Positions 1 through 7,746 of a DNA stretch of 44,203 nucleotides are shown one piece after another. The translations under genes and the position numbers were made by a program. The notes below the pieces were generated by a model. The model saw only the letters and a program-made list of their open reading frames with translations. It was not told the DNA's origin and made no database searches. The stretch spans positions 1 to 44,203 of the forward strand of contig VSOK01000021.1 in the NCBI GenBank assembly GCA_009774765.1, read 5' to 3'. Source of the stretch: Bacteroidales bacterium (GTDB taxonomy: Bacteria > Bacteroidota > Bacteroidia > Bacteroidales > UBA932). The first letter of the stretch is position 1; each line of letters opens with the position of its first letter.

Positions 1-926
1 AAGTTCCTGGAACCGAACTCTACCGTGGAATCAGGCCGAAGACTGTCTATCTGTGCATGAGCAGCCGCTTTTCATGGGTTCCGGTTGCTGTCGGAAAGTT
101 CCGTCGGGGCAATGCGGAGTTTGAGGATATAGATTGCAACGTCCAGGTAATGAGGGTAGCCTCCGTTGAGGACGGGAATCTGAGATTTTGGAGTGACCCG
201 TTCTATATAAAGGAGTCCGGTGACCTGCATTTCTACCGTGCCGGCAAAGAACTTCAGGACATTACGGTGTTCCGCAAGTTTTCGGACAATCAGGAACTAT
301 GGCTTCAGAAACGGATGATAAATGGCGTATTTGAAGGTTGTAATGATTCGACATTCTCCAAGAAGGAGCGGTTGCATATAATCAGGAAACTGCCTAAGAG
401 ACTTCTAGTTCCCGTCCGTCCCAATAAGTCTGGTCCATATAGGTATGTGAGATATGCGGGGCCCAGATACGGCTTCTGTAATATTGCAGATATGTATTTC
501 TATAGTATTGACGGAGAATTGCTTACAGGAAGGCCGATGGGGACTCCTGGAAGTTATGGCGGGGATAAGGAACATGATTATCTGAGTGCTCTTGACGGAA
601 ACAGTTCAACTTCATTTGATTCAAAGAAGTATTATCATGGATGGGTGGGGCTTGATTTCGGAGAACCTAAACATATAGGCAAGATTGTCTATACTCCACG
701 TAACCGGGACAATCATGTCCGTCCTGGAGACGAGTACGGATTGTTCTATTGTGACGGGAACTGGAAGTCTGCCGGCAGGGTAACGGCATCATCGGACTCG
801 ATTCTTTATAAAGGATTGCCTGCAGGTACTCTTTATATCCTGAATAACCTGAGCCGTGGCAAGGATATCCGCGTGTTTTCGTATGACAATGGTGTTCAGG
901 AGTGGGACCGTCCGAAGAAGCAATGA
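1..926 (+). CDS. Transglutaminase/discoidin lipoprotein, C-terminal part (5' truncated by window edge)
   Basis: The reading frame is open from base 3 (first complete codon) to the TGA at 924-926, giving about 307 residues with no start. It aligns along its whole length with the C-terminal half of the complete protein at 11455-13467: window base 1 corresponds to base 12524, and the frame matches. The first 77 bases are identical to that copy, and divergence grows downstream. The visible part holds the region after the transglutaminase core plus a C-terminal F5/8 type C (discoidin)-like domain, with conserved GPYRYVRY, SALDGNSSTSFDS, GWVGLDFGEPKHIGKI and YTPRNRDNHVRPGDEY segments. Discoidin domains often bind glycans or surfaces; that role is inferred here. 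The ATG at 57 is internal and not the true start. An NVEALA peptide gene follows 61 bp downstream. Confidence 0.85.
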   Translation, partial: VPGTELYRGIRPKTVYLCMSSRFSWVPVAVGKFRRGNAEFEDIDCNVQVMRVASVEDGNLRFWSDPFYIKESGDLHFYRAGKELQDITVFRKFSDNQELWLQKRMINGVFEGCNDSTFSKKERLHIIRKLPKRLLVPVRPNKSGPYRYVRYAGPRYGFCNIADMYFYSIDGELLTGRPMGTPGSYGGDKEHDYLSALDGNSSTSFDSKKYYHGWVGLDFGEPKHIGKIVYTPRNRDNHVRPGDEYGLFYCDGNWKSAGRVTASSDSILYKGLPAGTLYILNNLSRGKDIRVFSYDNGVQEWDRPKKQ

Positions 927-987
927 TGTAATTGAAAAAATAGCTGTCCAGCTTGTTTATATTTATTAACAATTTAAATTTTCAGAA

Positions 988-1224
988 ATGAAAAAAGTAA
1001 TGATTCTGGTGTCAGCCATTGTGCTGACCGCATCTGCAGCTACTGCTGCTTATGTATGCTCTCAAAAGTCATCCGGTATTTTTGAGGCTAATGTGGAGGC
1101 TTTAACTAGTGGAGAAAACACTTCCGGTTGCACAGGACCTAAAAAAGCGGACATTATTCATGGAAATGTTTTTTGCAAATGTCAGAATCCGACTCCATGT
1201 AAAGATTTGTATGGATGTAATTAA
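988..1224 (+). CDS. NVEALA-type small secreted Cys-rich peptide, copy 1
   Basis: 78-residue protein with a hydrophobic N-terminal signal (residues 4-23), then the family motif ANVEALTSGE at about 34-43. A short Cys-rich tail follows with five cysteines (SGC, FC, KC, PC, GC), plus a further Cys at residue 24. The NVEALA family is known in Bacteroidetes as short exported peptides often beside 6-bladed beta-propeller proteins; its function is not established to my knowledge. Bases 988-1111 match copy 2 (from 5104) over 124 bases with a single change, which converts Phe24 of copy 2 to Cys24 here; after that the tails are unrelated. The 60 bp upstream is repeated before the stub at 2684. A propeller lipoprotein starts 9 bp downstream. 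Confidence 0.85.
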   Translation: MKKVMILVSAIVLTASAATAAYVCSQKSSGIFEANVEALTSGENTSGCTGPKKADIIHGNVFCKCQNPTPCKDLYGCN

Positions 1225-1233
1225 AGTAGTGCA

Positions 1234-2343
1234 ATGAACAGAAAAAAGTTGATTGTTATACTACTGCTTAGCGTTTTGTATGGATGTAAAGAACGTGCAT
1301 CCATACAGGACGCTTCTGCGGAAATGCTTGATATGTCTTCGGCAAAGGTTGGCACATTCAGTGATTTTGCAGACAGATTGTTTTCTGGAGCGGAATGTAT
1401 AGCATTTACGTTTGATGACAAAGACGCGATGTTTTCATCGGTAGATAAAGTCGTTTGTCATAGCGGCTGCTATTATCTTATGGACGGTAGCCTGGGTAAA
1501 CTGGTTGTTGCCGATAGTAACGGCAAGGTCATCTCTACAATAGGAAGACGGGGGCGTGGTTCGGATGAGTTTTTACAGATTACGGATTTTGATGTTGACA
1601 GTGACGGAAGTGTCTGGATTCTGGATGGCCGTAAGGATAAGCTTTTTCATTATTCTGATGTGTACTCTTTTATGAATTCAAAAAAACTTCCATATGAAAT
1701 CTCTCATATCAAGTGCTTGCCGGACAATAGAATGCTTGTTGAGCTGTCAAGTTGGGATAAGTCCCGGTACAAAGGTAGGCAAGTAATTATAGTAGATGCA
1801 GAATTCAATGTTATTGGGGAGTTATTGGACTACTGCCTGTTTGATCCTGATTATGAACTTCCGAGTGTCGGCTTTTCGGATTGCGGTGAAACGGTTCTCT
1901 ATCACAGGCCAGTAGATGATATGGTGTATCGCATAGCCTATGACGGTTCTTTGGTACAATCCTATTATTTTGATTTTGGTCCGCGGACTGTGCCTGAACA
2001 GGCACGCAAATCAATAGAGAGGTACTGGAAGGATTATAAGAATTATACGACATTGGTGCAATCTGTATACATAGATGAGAATGTGGCGATAGGCAAACTG
2101 TTGGATTCCGGAAAATATGTTGATTTTATCTTTGATCGACAATCTGACATTGTTTTCTTAAGGGACAAAACATATGAAAATATGCACTTTCTGGGTTATT
2201 TTGGAGATAAGGTTATGTTTCTTGTTCCAGCTGGAGCTGATATTGATGACATGGCTTTAAAAGATCACTTTGGTATGGATAATTCGGAAAATGATTTACT
2301 TATAGTCATTAATGCTGATATTGTAGATAATGATAAAAAATAA
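1234..2343 (+). CDS. 6-bladed beta-propeller lipoprotein
   Basis: 369 residues. A lipobox ending LYGC puts the lipidated Cys at about residue 18, so the protein is probably anchored in the outer or inner membrane facing the periplasm or cell surface. Near residues 104-113 it has the family signature IGRRGRGSDEF, the diagnostic turn of Bacteroidetes 6-bladed beta-propeller proteins, followed by repeated strand patterns such as DVDSDGSVWILDGRKDKLFHY. Members are thought to be ligand-binding scaffolds rather than enzymes; no catalytic residues are visible. The gene lies 9 bp after NVEALA copy 1, suggesting co-expression. Its stop (2341-2343) overlaps the start of a broken thioredoxin-like lipoprotein gene at 2330, the same tight linkage as the intact 9587/10630 pair. 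Confidence 0.85.
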   Translation: MNRKKLIVILLLSVLYGCKERASIQDASAEMLDMSSAKVGTFSDFADRLFSGAECIAFTFDDKDAMFSSVDKVVCHSGCYYLMDGSLGKLVVADSNGKVISTIGRRGRGSDEFLQITDFDVDSDGSVWILDGRKDKLFHYSDVYSFMNSKKLPYEISHIKCLPDNRMLVELSSWDKSRYKGRQVIIVDAEFNVIGELLDYCLFDPDYELPSVGFSDCGETVLYHRPVDDMVYRIAYDGSLVQSYYFDFGPRTVPEQARKSIERYWKDYKNYTTLVQSVYIDENVAIGKLLDSGKYVDFIFDRQSDIVFLRDKTYENMHFLGYFGDKVMFLVPAGADIDDMALKDHFGMDNSENDLLIVINADIVDNDKK

Positions 2344-2503
2344 ATTCCTTCTATTGGTGACAATTCCTTTATTGCTTTTTGCCGGCTGTGCGGTGCATAA
2401 GGTTGCCTGTGAGTTTAAGGAGTCCCAGGCATCTGAGATTGTTGTGCCTTCCGGGCTTCAGCAAGTACATGCAAAGTGCATTTCGGAGTACAGCGGTGAC
2501 TAG
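2330..2503 (+). pseudogene. Truncated copy of the thioredoxin-like lipoprotein (57 aa, in-frame stop)
   Basis: From the ATG at 2330 the frame reads a lipoprotein signal and N-terminus (KNKF..., LLLFAGCA, KVACEFKESQASEIVVPSG, CISEYSGD) that matches residues 5-58 of the intact protein at 10630-11202. It then meets TAG at 2501, exactly where the reference would continue into the CSSC region. The downstream DNA switches to the 3' end of a transglutaminase/discoidin gene. The redox-active part is lost, so a functional product is unlikely, although a short exported lipopeptide could still be made. Confidence 0.75.
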
Positions 2504-2508
2504 AACAA

Positions 2509-2627
2509 GTCTGCCGGCAGGTACTCTTTATATGCTGAATAACCTGAGCCGTGGCAAGGATATCCGCGTGTTTTCGTATGATAATGGTGTCCAGGAGTGG
2601 GGACTGTCCGAAGAGGCAATGATGTAA
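2509..2627 (+). pseudogene. 3' fragment of a transglutaminase/discoidin gene
   Basis: Bases 2511-2627 are nearly identical to 818-933, the extreme C-terminus of the discoidin domain (LPAGTLYMLNNLSRGKDIRVFSYD-like, given here as two blocks: LPAGTLYMLNNLSRG and KDIRVFSYD). It is joined directly to the broken thioredoxin-like lipoprotein copy. The intergenic stretch that follows also matches the region after 926. This is a third partial copy of the discoidin tail in the window and a clear recombination junction; it encodes no complete domain. Confidence 0.75.
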
Positions 2628-2683
2628 TTGAAAAAATAACTGTCCGGCTTGTTTATATTTATTGACAATTTAAATTTTCAGAA

Positions 2684-2779
2684 ATGAAAAAAGTGATGAT
2701 CCATATTAATGGAATTACTCTTATAACCTGTATGCTTTGGAATAAATCTTCAGCAGGTTTTATGCCGCAGGTTAATTGA
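2684..2779 (+). pseudogene. NVEALA peptide stub (31 codons)
   Basis: The first five codons (MKKVM) and about 60 bp upstream match NVEALA copy 1 at 988. The sequence then switches to an unrelated frame that ends at TGA 2777-2779, with no signal peptide and no NVEALA motif. It occupies the position expected for an NVEALA gene ahead of the next propeller gene, so I read it as a recombination-truncated copy. Together with the two fragments before it, the stretch 2330-2870 holds only gene debris and a hairpin. Confidence 0.6.
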
Positions 2780-2810
2780 ATGATCCTCATAGTAGTTTAC
2801 ATCATTCAAT
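2775..2810 (+). promoter_or_regulatory. Perfect 10-bp inverted repeat upstream of a propeller gene
   Basis: ATTGAATGAT (2775-2784) and ATCATTCAAT (2801-2810) form a perfect 10-bp stem with a 16-nt loop, 60 bp before the ATG at 2871. It lacks a downstream T-run, so an intrinsic terminator is unlikely. It could be a dimeric operator or a 5' leader hairpin. An inverted repeat of the same stem length but different sequence precedes the propeller gene at 5431. Confidence 0.4.
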
Positions 2811-2870
2811 GCTTTAAGCTGTTATGAGGTTATCAATATATTCAAATCAAATTTTCCTAAAAATAAAATT

Positions 2871-3890
2871 ATGACCGACTTAAAGTTTTTCAGTTTGCTG
2901 TTCCTTATGTTGTTGTTTGTATCATGCACGGAATCTTCATTGCTGGTTCATGATGCGGAACCGGAAAATGTATGTACTTTGAAAGAGAATATTTCTCAAA
3001 TATCCAAACCTGTGTCGTTTGATGTGATGGACGATGGGGAATTTGTCTTGTGTGACGGGGTGAATGTCTTTCTTTATTCCACGTCTGGAGAGCAGATGCA
3101 TCGCATCGGTAATGCCGGCAAGGCAAAGTATGAATACAATAATCCAAGTGTAGTAAGAACATATAAGGACATTATTTATGTATGGAGCAGTTCCACATTG
3201 AGATTTATTGCCTACCGTAAAGATGGAACACCAATGGATGAATATCTCTATGATTCAGCAATAACTGATTTTGAAGTGACTGATGATGCTATAATAATTT
3301 ATACAGCTGGCCGTAACCGTGACCATATAATAGATGTCTATGATAAGATTGGGAGAACTGTAATTGCAAGACTTGGACAGAGTTCTCCGGAACATGAAGT
3401 CTTGCTTCATAGTTGGGCTGCTGCTCCCTTACTGAAAAGCGGCAGTTCAATATATTATTGTTCCAAAGATGAATTGCGCTTGTCCAGGTACGATATCATG
3501 TCTGGAGAAAATACTGAATATGTCTCATTTGATTCCGGAACATTCGTAGTGAACAATATTCCGTCTGATAGTCAGATAGCCCGTAATCGTCAGAAAAGGA
3601 CAGAATATCTTCGGGATAACTCTCAGGTCCTGAGTGTCTTTCAGGACAAGAAAAGGTTGTTTATATTGACTCTTGAAGGACAGACGGTTGTCGTTGATGG
3701 TAAATATGACAATTCAGGACGTATTTTTACTTTATATGATGCAGAAACAAAAAATCCTGTATCAAGATATTCCTATGCTTCAATCGGCACTCAGATTCTG
3801 ATAGAAAGCACATGCTCTGGGATATATGTTATCAGGCATTCTATCTCTGACGACGATGATGTGTATACGCTTGACAGACTTGTAATATAA
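2871..3890 (+). CDS. TolB-like / 6-bladed beta-propeller lipoprotein
   Basis: 339 residues with a lipoprotein signal ending LFVSC (Cys at about 19). The body has regular beta-strand repeats (for example VSFDVMDDGEFVLCDGVNVF and a SGEQMHRIGNAGKAKYEY turn resembling the RGRGPxE turn of the family, but degenerate). This fits the BF3164/TolB-like propeller lipoproteins of Bacteroidetes better than the canonical 6-bladed group. No enzymatic motif is visible. It follows the NVEALA stub and is 9 bp from the next propeller-type gene, so the two are probably co-transcribed. Confidence 0.7.
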   Translation: MTDLKFFSLLFLMLLFVSCTESSLLVHDAEPENVCTLKENISQISKPVSFDVMDDGEFVLCDGVNVFLYSTSGEQMHRIGNAGKAKYEYNNPSVVRTYKDIIYVWSSSTLRFIAYRKDGTPMDEYLYDSAITDFEVTDDAIIIYTAGRNRDHIIDVYDKIGRTVIARLGQSSPEHEVLLHSWAAAPLLKSGSSIYYCSKDELRLSRYDIMSGENTEYVSFDSGTFVVNNIPSDSQIARNRQKRTEYLRDNSQVLSVFQDKKRLFILTLEGQTVVVDGKYDNSGRIFTLYDAETKNPVSRYSYASIGTQILIESTCSGIYVIRHSISDDDDVYTLDRLVI

Positions 3891-3899
3891 ACTCCTGAT

Positions 3900-5033
3900 A
3901 TGAAGTCTCCACTATTTTCAAATATATCTGTTGGCCAGGTTTTTATAAATCTGTTTCTGGGCGTGATGATATGCTTGTCATTCTGTTCCTGCTCTGTTCT
4001 AAAAACGATGACATCATATTCTCAGTTCAAAGAAATACGGTCCGCACGATTTCGGAAGATTTCCCTTGCATTGAAGGATGTTGGTACTATTAATGATTTT
4101 GCTGTTTATAAGTCATATATTATTGTAATCAGTGCTTGTCGTACTGAAGGAGAACTGATTCATATATACAATAAGTATAATGGTTCTCTAATTATGGATA
4201 CTCTTTATACTGGTAATGGCTATGGAGAAATCCGCAGTAATAGTGATTGTAGCATAAATACTGTTACTGGCGTAATTGAGTTTTTTGATGCCGCAAATTC
4301 TAAGCATTTGTCTTTTCAGATCGATACGCTTCTTCTGAAAAACAGTAATTCAATATTTGAGAGTGCTTATAATGAAAACACCATAGCTAACAGGCAGACG
4401 TTTGAAACGGAATATGGACGTCTTGTTGTCAATAACCTGACTTATTTTTGGGATAGTATAGAAAATATACCACGGTTACGCTTGACAGATAGTTCTGGAA
4501 TGGTCTTGTCTGAAATTTATGGATATCATTTTATTGGTCAGGAAAATAAGGATAAGTTTAGATATGGGAAAAATCTGGTGACATTATCACCTGACAACAC
4601 AAAATTTGCTGTAGCCATTCCATTGGGAGGTATTATGGATTTGTATTCATTATGTGGATTACAAATTACAAACACTGCAACGAGTTCTCTGATATGTATA
4701 GATTCATTGTTTGTTGATGAATTTACTTTAAAGAATAACGGGGACAATGTCTATACTTTTAGCGATATATGCTCCACAAATAAAAAGATATATTGTGTGT
4801 TTGATGGAGAAAATTCTAAAAGTAAAGTTATTTCTCAAACAAATGGATTGCTCTATTCAAAAATTGCTATATATGATTGGATGGCAAATGGACTGTTTTT
4901 AATCATTACTGATTATGAGATAGAACAGGCTTTTGTTCCGGAAGATGGGAAATTCCTATATGCCATCATTAAAGATAATAATGGTGATAGATTTATTGGA
5001 CGGCTCAGATTGCCGTACCGTTATCGATGCTGA
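3900..5033 (+). CDS. TolB-like beta-propeller lipoprotein
   Basis: 377 residues. A long hydrophobic N-terminus (about 10-30) ends in LSFCSCS, with a probable lipidated Cys at about 31. Propeller-like repeats follow, including a degenerate form of the family turn (YTGNGYGEIRSNSD, about residues 101-114) and the closing IGRLRLPYRYRC, which resembles the FIGRMRL end of the 8307 protein. It is more divergent than its neighbours and lacks a recognisable catalytic motif. It lies 9 bp after the preceding propeller gene and ahead of NVEALA copy 2. Membership of the propeller family is inferred from length, signal type, end motif and context. Confidence 0.65.
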   Translation: MKSPLFSNISVGQVFINLFLGVMICLSFCSCSVLKTMTSYSQFKEIRSARFRKISLALKDVGTINDFAVYKSYIIVISACRTEGELIHIYNKYNGSLIMDTLYTGNGYGEIRSNSDCSINTVTGVIEFFDAANSKHLSFQIDTLLLKNSNSIFESAYNENTIANRQTFETEYGRLVVNNLTYFWDSIENIPRLRLTDSSGMVLSEIYGYHFIGQENKDKFRYGKNLVTLSPDNTKFAVAIPLGGIMDLYSLCGLQITNTATSSLICIDSLFVDEFTLKNNGDNVYTFSDICSTNKKIYCVFDGENSKSKVISQTNGLLYSKIAIYDWMANGLFLIITDYEIEQAFVPEDGKFLYAIIKDNNGDRFIGRLRLPYRYRC

Positions 5034-5059
5034 AATGTTACGATTTATTGGATTAATTC

Positions 5060-5103
5060 AAACAGATTTGAGGACAAAGTGCTGATATATAATATTGATG
5101 GCT
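5060..5103 (+). pseudogene. Remnant of a propeller-gene 3' end upstream of NVEALA copy 2
   Basis: The stretch containing GAGGACAAAGTGCTGATATA matches the last codons of the propeller gene at 9587-10630 (ending FEDKVLIYRY) and a weaker copy near 9430-9460. It shows that NVEALA copy 2 was joined to the tail of a propeller gene, a recombination scar rather than a coding feature. Confidence 0.5.
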
Positions 5104-5358
5104 ATGAAAAAAGTAATGATTCTGGTGTCAGCCATTGTGCTGACCGCATCTGCAGCTACTGCTGCTTATGTATTCTCTCAAAAGTCATCCGGTATTTTTG
5201 AGGCTAATGTGGAGGCTTTAACTAGTGATGAGGCTGCTCCGGATGGTTCTGCAATGAGTTATGTGTGTAAATACATTGGATGTTGTGGCGGAGATGATAA
5301 ATGTTTTTCTCTATCAATTAAGGGTGTAGAATTTTCAGGAACATTTTATATGAATTAA
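5104..5358 (+). CDS. NVEALA-type small secreted Cys-rich peptide, copy 2
   Basis: 84 residues from the ATG at 5104, chosen because copy 1 begins at this codon; in-frame TTG 5095 and ATG 5098 are possible alternatives. The signal segment is identical to copy 1 except Phe24 for Cys24, followed by ANVEALTSDE. The variable tail is unlike the other copies: it holds four cysteines (VC, GCC, KC) in a YVCKYIGCCGGDDKC block, then ends in an aromatic stretch. The head is conserved at DNA level even at silent sites, which points to recent duplication or gene conversion. The next propeller gene starts 72 bp downstream after a promoter-like motif and a hairpin. Confidence 0.85.
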   Translation: MKKVMILVSAIVLTASAATAAYVFSQKSSGIFEANVEALTSDEAAPDGSAMSYVCKYIGCCGGDDKCFSLSIKGVEFSGTFYMN

Positions 5359-5360
5359 AG

Positions 5361-5368
5361 TATATTTG
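5361..5368 (+). promoter_or_regulatory. Bacteroides-type -7 promoter element (TATATTTG)
   Basis: TATATTTG matches the Bacteroidetes sigma-ABfr -7 consensus TAnnTTTG exactly. It lies three bases after the NVEALA copy 2 stop and 62 bp before the propeller start at 5431. No convincing TTTG was seen at the -33 spacing, so the promoter is tentative. Transcription would begin near 5375, just ahead of the hairpin at 5383-5415. Confidence 0.45.
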
Positions 5369-5382
5369 CACTAATCCCTAAG

Positions 5383-5415
5383 CTGGGATGAATTGTCTAT
5401 GTGCTTTCATCCCAG
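5383..5415 (+). promoter_or_regulatory. Perfect 10-bp stem-loop in the leader of a propeller gene
   Basis: CTGGGATGAA (5383-5392) pairs perfectly with TTCATCCCAG (5406-5415) around a 13-nt loop. The hairpin ends 15 bp before the ATG at 5431, and no U-tract follows. It may attenuate or stabilise the propeller mRNA, separate NVEALA from propeller expression, or act as a DNA operator. Confidence 0.5.
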
Positions 5416-5430
5416 TAATTTATATAGGTT

Positions 5431-6495
5431 ATGAAAAAGCTTTTGTTTTTTGCTCTGTTTTGTGTATTGTTGATTTCTTGTAAAGAAAAAGATATACTTT
5501 TTCGAGATGTGCTTTCTGATTTTGACGTTGTAGTTGAATTGTCTGCCCCGAAAACAATAATTGACAATCTTTTAAATCCAGTTCATTTGTCGGTTTGTAA
5601 TTCTCTGATTTTGTTTAGTGAAAAGACCGACAGTACGACCACTGTCCTTTATGATACGTCTGGTAATCATATAATTAATTTTTTATGGAAAGGCCGTGGT
5701 CCAGGCGAAACTGCAAATACGTTGGACGTTTCATTTTATAATGATATGATAATCCAGGCTTCAGTACATCCGGAACGTATATTTCTGTATGATATCAATG
5801 AGTTGCTATCCGGTAAAAAAATGCCTTGTGGAATTCATTCATTAGATGCAGGGGATTATGCATCTGCGACAATACTTCAGTGTGATGATGATGTTTTGTT
5901 TTATGTAGGTAAAGATCCAAAAAGCAAAATAAATGACAATCGTTTCTGTATACGTGACATTAAACGTAATATTCTGTATTCTTTTGGCCGATTTCCGGAA
6001 GAAGACATTGTCATATCAGAATTTCCGGAAGAAGACTATAGTAGGCAGACAGCTTATCAGGGACGTCCCGTTTTAAAGCCGGACCATACAAAAATCGTTG
6101 TTCCGTATTATTATGCTGTGGGATTTGATATTGTAAATAGAGATGAGCGGATAGTTGAGTACAGCAATTTTTATCAGTATCCTGGTGTTGAGTGCCAGTA
6201 TATATCACAGATAAAAGCAACTGCAGTAAAAAGAAATGAAGAGAAATACAGAGGGTTCTTGGATTCCTGTTGCAGTGATGAATCTATTTATTTTTTATAT
6301 TCTGCTAAGAAATTGGGTGATCCAGGAAATGTATATGGTAAATATGTGTTAAAATACAATTGGAAAGGAGAACCGGAGTGCTGCTATATTTTAGATCGTG
6401 AAGTCGTAAATATAGCAATTGATAAGAATGAAAAATATTTGTATGTATGCTTTCATGATATAGAAGGTGGATCAATAGAACGGTATTCGCTTTAA
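5431..6495 (+). CDS. 6-bladed beta-propeller lipoprotein
   Basis: 354 residues with a lipobox LISC (Cys at about 17). The diagnostic KGRGPGE turn sits at about residues 87-93, after a blade pattern (LSVCNSLILFSEKTD). A second short in-protein repeat is visible (FPEEDIVISEFPEEDYSRQ). No catalytic residues are recognised. It follows NVEALA copy 2 through a short leader with a promoter-like motif and hairpin, and is followed by a broken thioredoxin-like lipoprotein remnant at 6500. It is probably a surface or periplasmic binding scaffold; the partner is unknown, the adjacent NVEALA peptide being one candidate. Confidence 0.85.
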   Translation: MKKLLFFALFCVLLISCKEKDILFRDVLSDFDVVVELSAPKTIIDNLLNPVHLSVCNSLILFSEKTDSTTTVLYDTSGNHIINFLWKGRGPGETANTLDVSFYNDMIIQASVHPERIFLYDINELLSGKKMPCGIHSLDAGDYASATILQCDDDVLFYVGKDPKSKINDNRFCIRDIKRNILYSFGRFPEEDIVISEFPEEDYSRQTAYQGRPVLKPDHTKIVVPYYYAVGFDIVNRDERIVEYSNFYQYPGVECQYISQIKATAVKRNEEKYRGFLDSCCSDESIYFLYSAKKLGDPGNVYGKYVLKYNWKGEPECCYILDREVVNIAIDKNEKYLYVCFHDIEGGSIERYSL

Positions 6496-6499
6496 TATT

Positions 6500-6614
6500 A
6501 TGGTGATGAAAAACAAATTCCTTTATTGCTTTTTGCCGGCTGTGCAGGGCATAAGGTTGCCCGTGAACTTAAGGAGTCCCAGGCATCGGAGATTGTTGTG
6601 CCTTCCGGGCTTCG
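6500..6614 (+). pseudogene. Frameshifted remnant of the thioredoxin-like lipoprotein
   Basis: The DNA matches the first ~130 bp of the copies at 2330 and 10630 but lacks 19 bases between two AATTCCTT direct repeats. That shifts the frame before the lipobox. The match stops at about 6613, where the sequence becomes the right end of a small repeat element also present at 8265-8297. No functional protein is expected. Confidence 0.7.
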
Positions 6615-6617
6615 CTC

Positions 6618-6650
6618 GATATGACTGACTTTTGGGTTACCCTCATAAAT
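6618..6650. repeat. Right-end half of the MITE-like repeat seen at 8191-8297
   Basis: These 33 bases match 8265-8297 at 26 of 33 positions. Both copies lie shortly upstream of a propeller gene (15 bp and 10 bp before the ATG). Here only the right end is present, abutting the broken lipoprotein gene, so it may mark a past insertion or deletion. Confidence 0.5.
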
Positions 6651-6664
6651 AAAATATATAATGT

Positions 6665-7738
6665 ATGAAGAATTATAGTGTATCTATTATTATACTCTTG
6701 ATGTATGTATTGATGTCAAGTTGTGTAAAGACTGAGAATATTGTATGGCCGGAAGAGGTGACTCTTCCTATTGTTGTAAAGGATACTGCTGTTCAGATGG
6801 TGGCTGAAGTTGTTGAAGATTCCTATGATTTTCTCCACGCTAAAGAACTTTTTGTTTACAAAGACACGATTATTATCATTTCAAATAATCCTGATTCTAA
6901 AAATCATTTCATTGAATTTTATAACGTAAATTCAAAACAGATAATTCGAAAATTGATCAGGAAGGGTAATGGCCCAGGCGAAATGTTAAATGCTATGTCT
7001 CATATCCAAGGGAATATGTTATGTGTACATGATTTTGTAAAAAATCAGTTGGCTTATATCAATATAGATTCTGTTTTATATGATAAGAATTATAAATTGC
7101 CAAATTTTGTTAAATTTAATGGTGTAGATTCTCCTTTTGTCACTATGTTTAATTGTGATTCCATTATCTTTGAAAATCCTTACTATTTCAAAGATAATGG
7201 ATTAGACATAGATAATCACCAACCGCGCCTTATTGTGACTGATGCCAATAGTGATTATTTGTTTAAGGATATAAGAAAATATTATGCTTATAATGTGTCC
7301 CAAGGGTTTATAACTATGAATAAGGCTAAAAACCGCTTGATATACGCATCTACGGTTCTTAATGAGATGGAAGTCTATGATATGAATCTTACTCCAATAA
7401 AGCTTGTGAGAGGACCGGATAAGCTGAAAGCTGCCTATGTTGTCAAGCAGAATAGCATATCTTTTAATGGATTTGCTCCATATTCATATAGAAAATATTG
7501 TACCGATGAAAACGGGTATTATGTCTCTTATATAGGTGATTATTATAATCCCCAAAATTCATTGTCCGATTTTAAGTCATATATATTCCAATTTGATTGG
7601 GATGGTAATTTTATTAAATCATATAGTGTGCCGGTATATATAAATGCAATTTCTAAATCTCCAGACAAGGAAATTTTTTATGGACGCGGTGTGGATAAAG
7701 ATGGGATTGTAGTTCTTTGGAGATTAACTTTGTTATAG
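6665..7738 (+). CDS. 6-bladed beta-propeller lipoprotein
   Basis: 357 residues. The signal ends LMSSC (Cys at about 20). The family turn appears as RKGNGPGE at about residues 99-105, and the C-terminal part has the usual closing blade (FQFDWDGNFIKSYSVPVYI). It is strongly AT-rich like its neighbours. It is the second propeller after NVEALA copy 2 and precedes a short AT-rich gap and NVEALA copy 3. No enzyme motif is visible. As with the other propellers, a binding or scaffold role is inferred from fold only. Confidence 0.85.
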   Translation: MKNYSVSIIILLMYVLMSSCVKTENIVWPEEVTLPIVVKDTAVQMVAEVVEDSYDFLHAKELFVYKDTIIIISNNPDSKNHFIEFYNVNSKQIIRKLIRKGNGPGEMLNAMSHIQGNMLCVHDFVKNQLAYINIDSVLYDKNYKLPNFVKFNGVDSPFVTMFNCDSIIFENPYYFKDNGLDIDNHQPRLIVTDANSDYLFKDIRKYYAYNVSQGFITMNKAKNRLIYASTVLNEMEVYDMNLTPIKLVRGPDKLKAAYVVKQNSISFNGFAPYSYRKYCTDENGYYVSYIGDYYNPQNSLSDFKSYIFQFDWDGNFIKSYSVPVYINAISKSPDKEIFYGRGVDKDGIVVLWRLTLL

Positions 7739-7746
7739 GGAGAGAT

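Noticed and set aside
667..972. Minus-strand open frame opposite the discoidin C-terminus
   Set aside because: Shadow of the discoidin coding frame; its plus-strand reading matches the paralog at 11455-13467 residue for residue.
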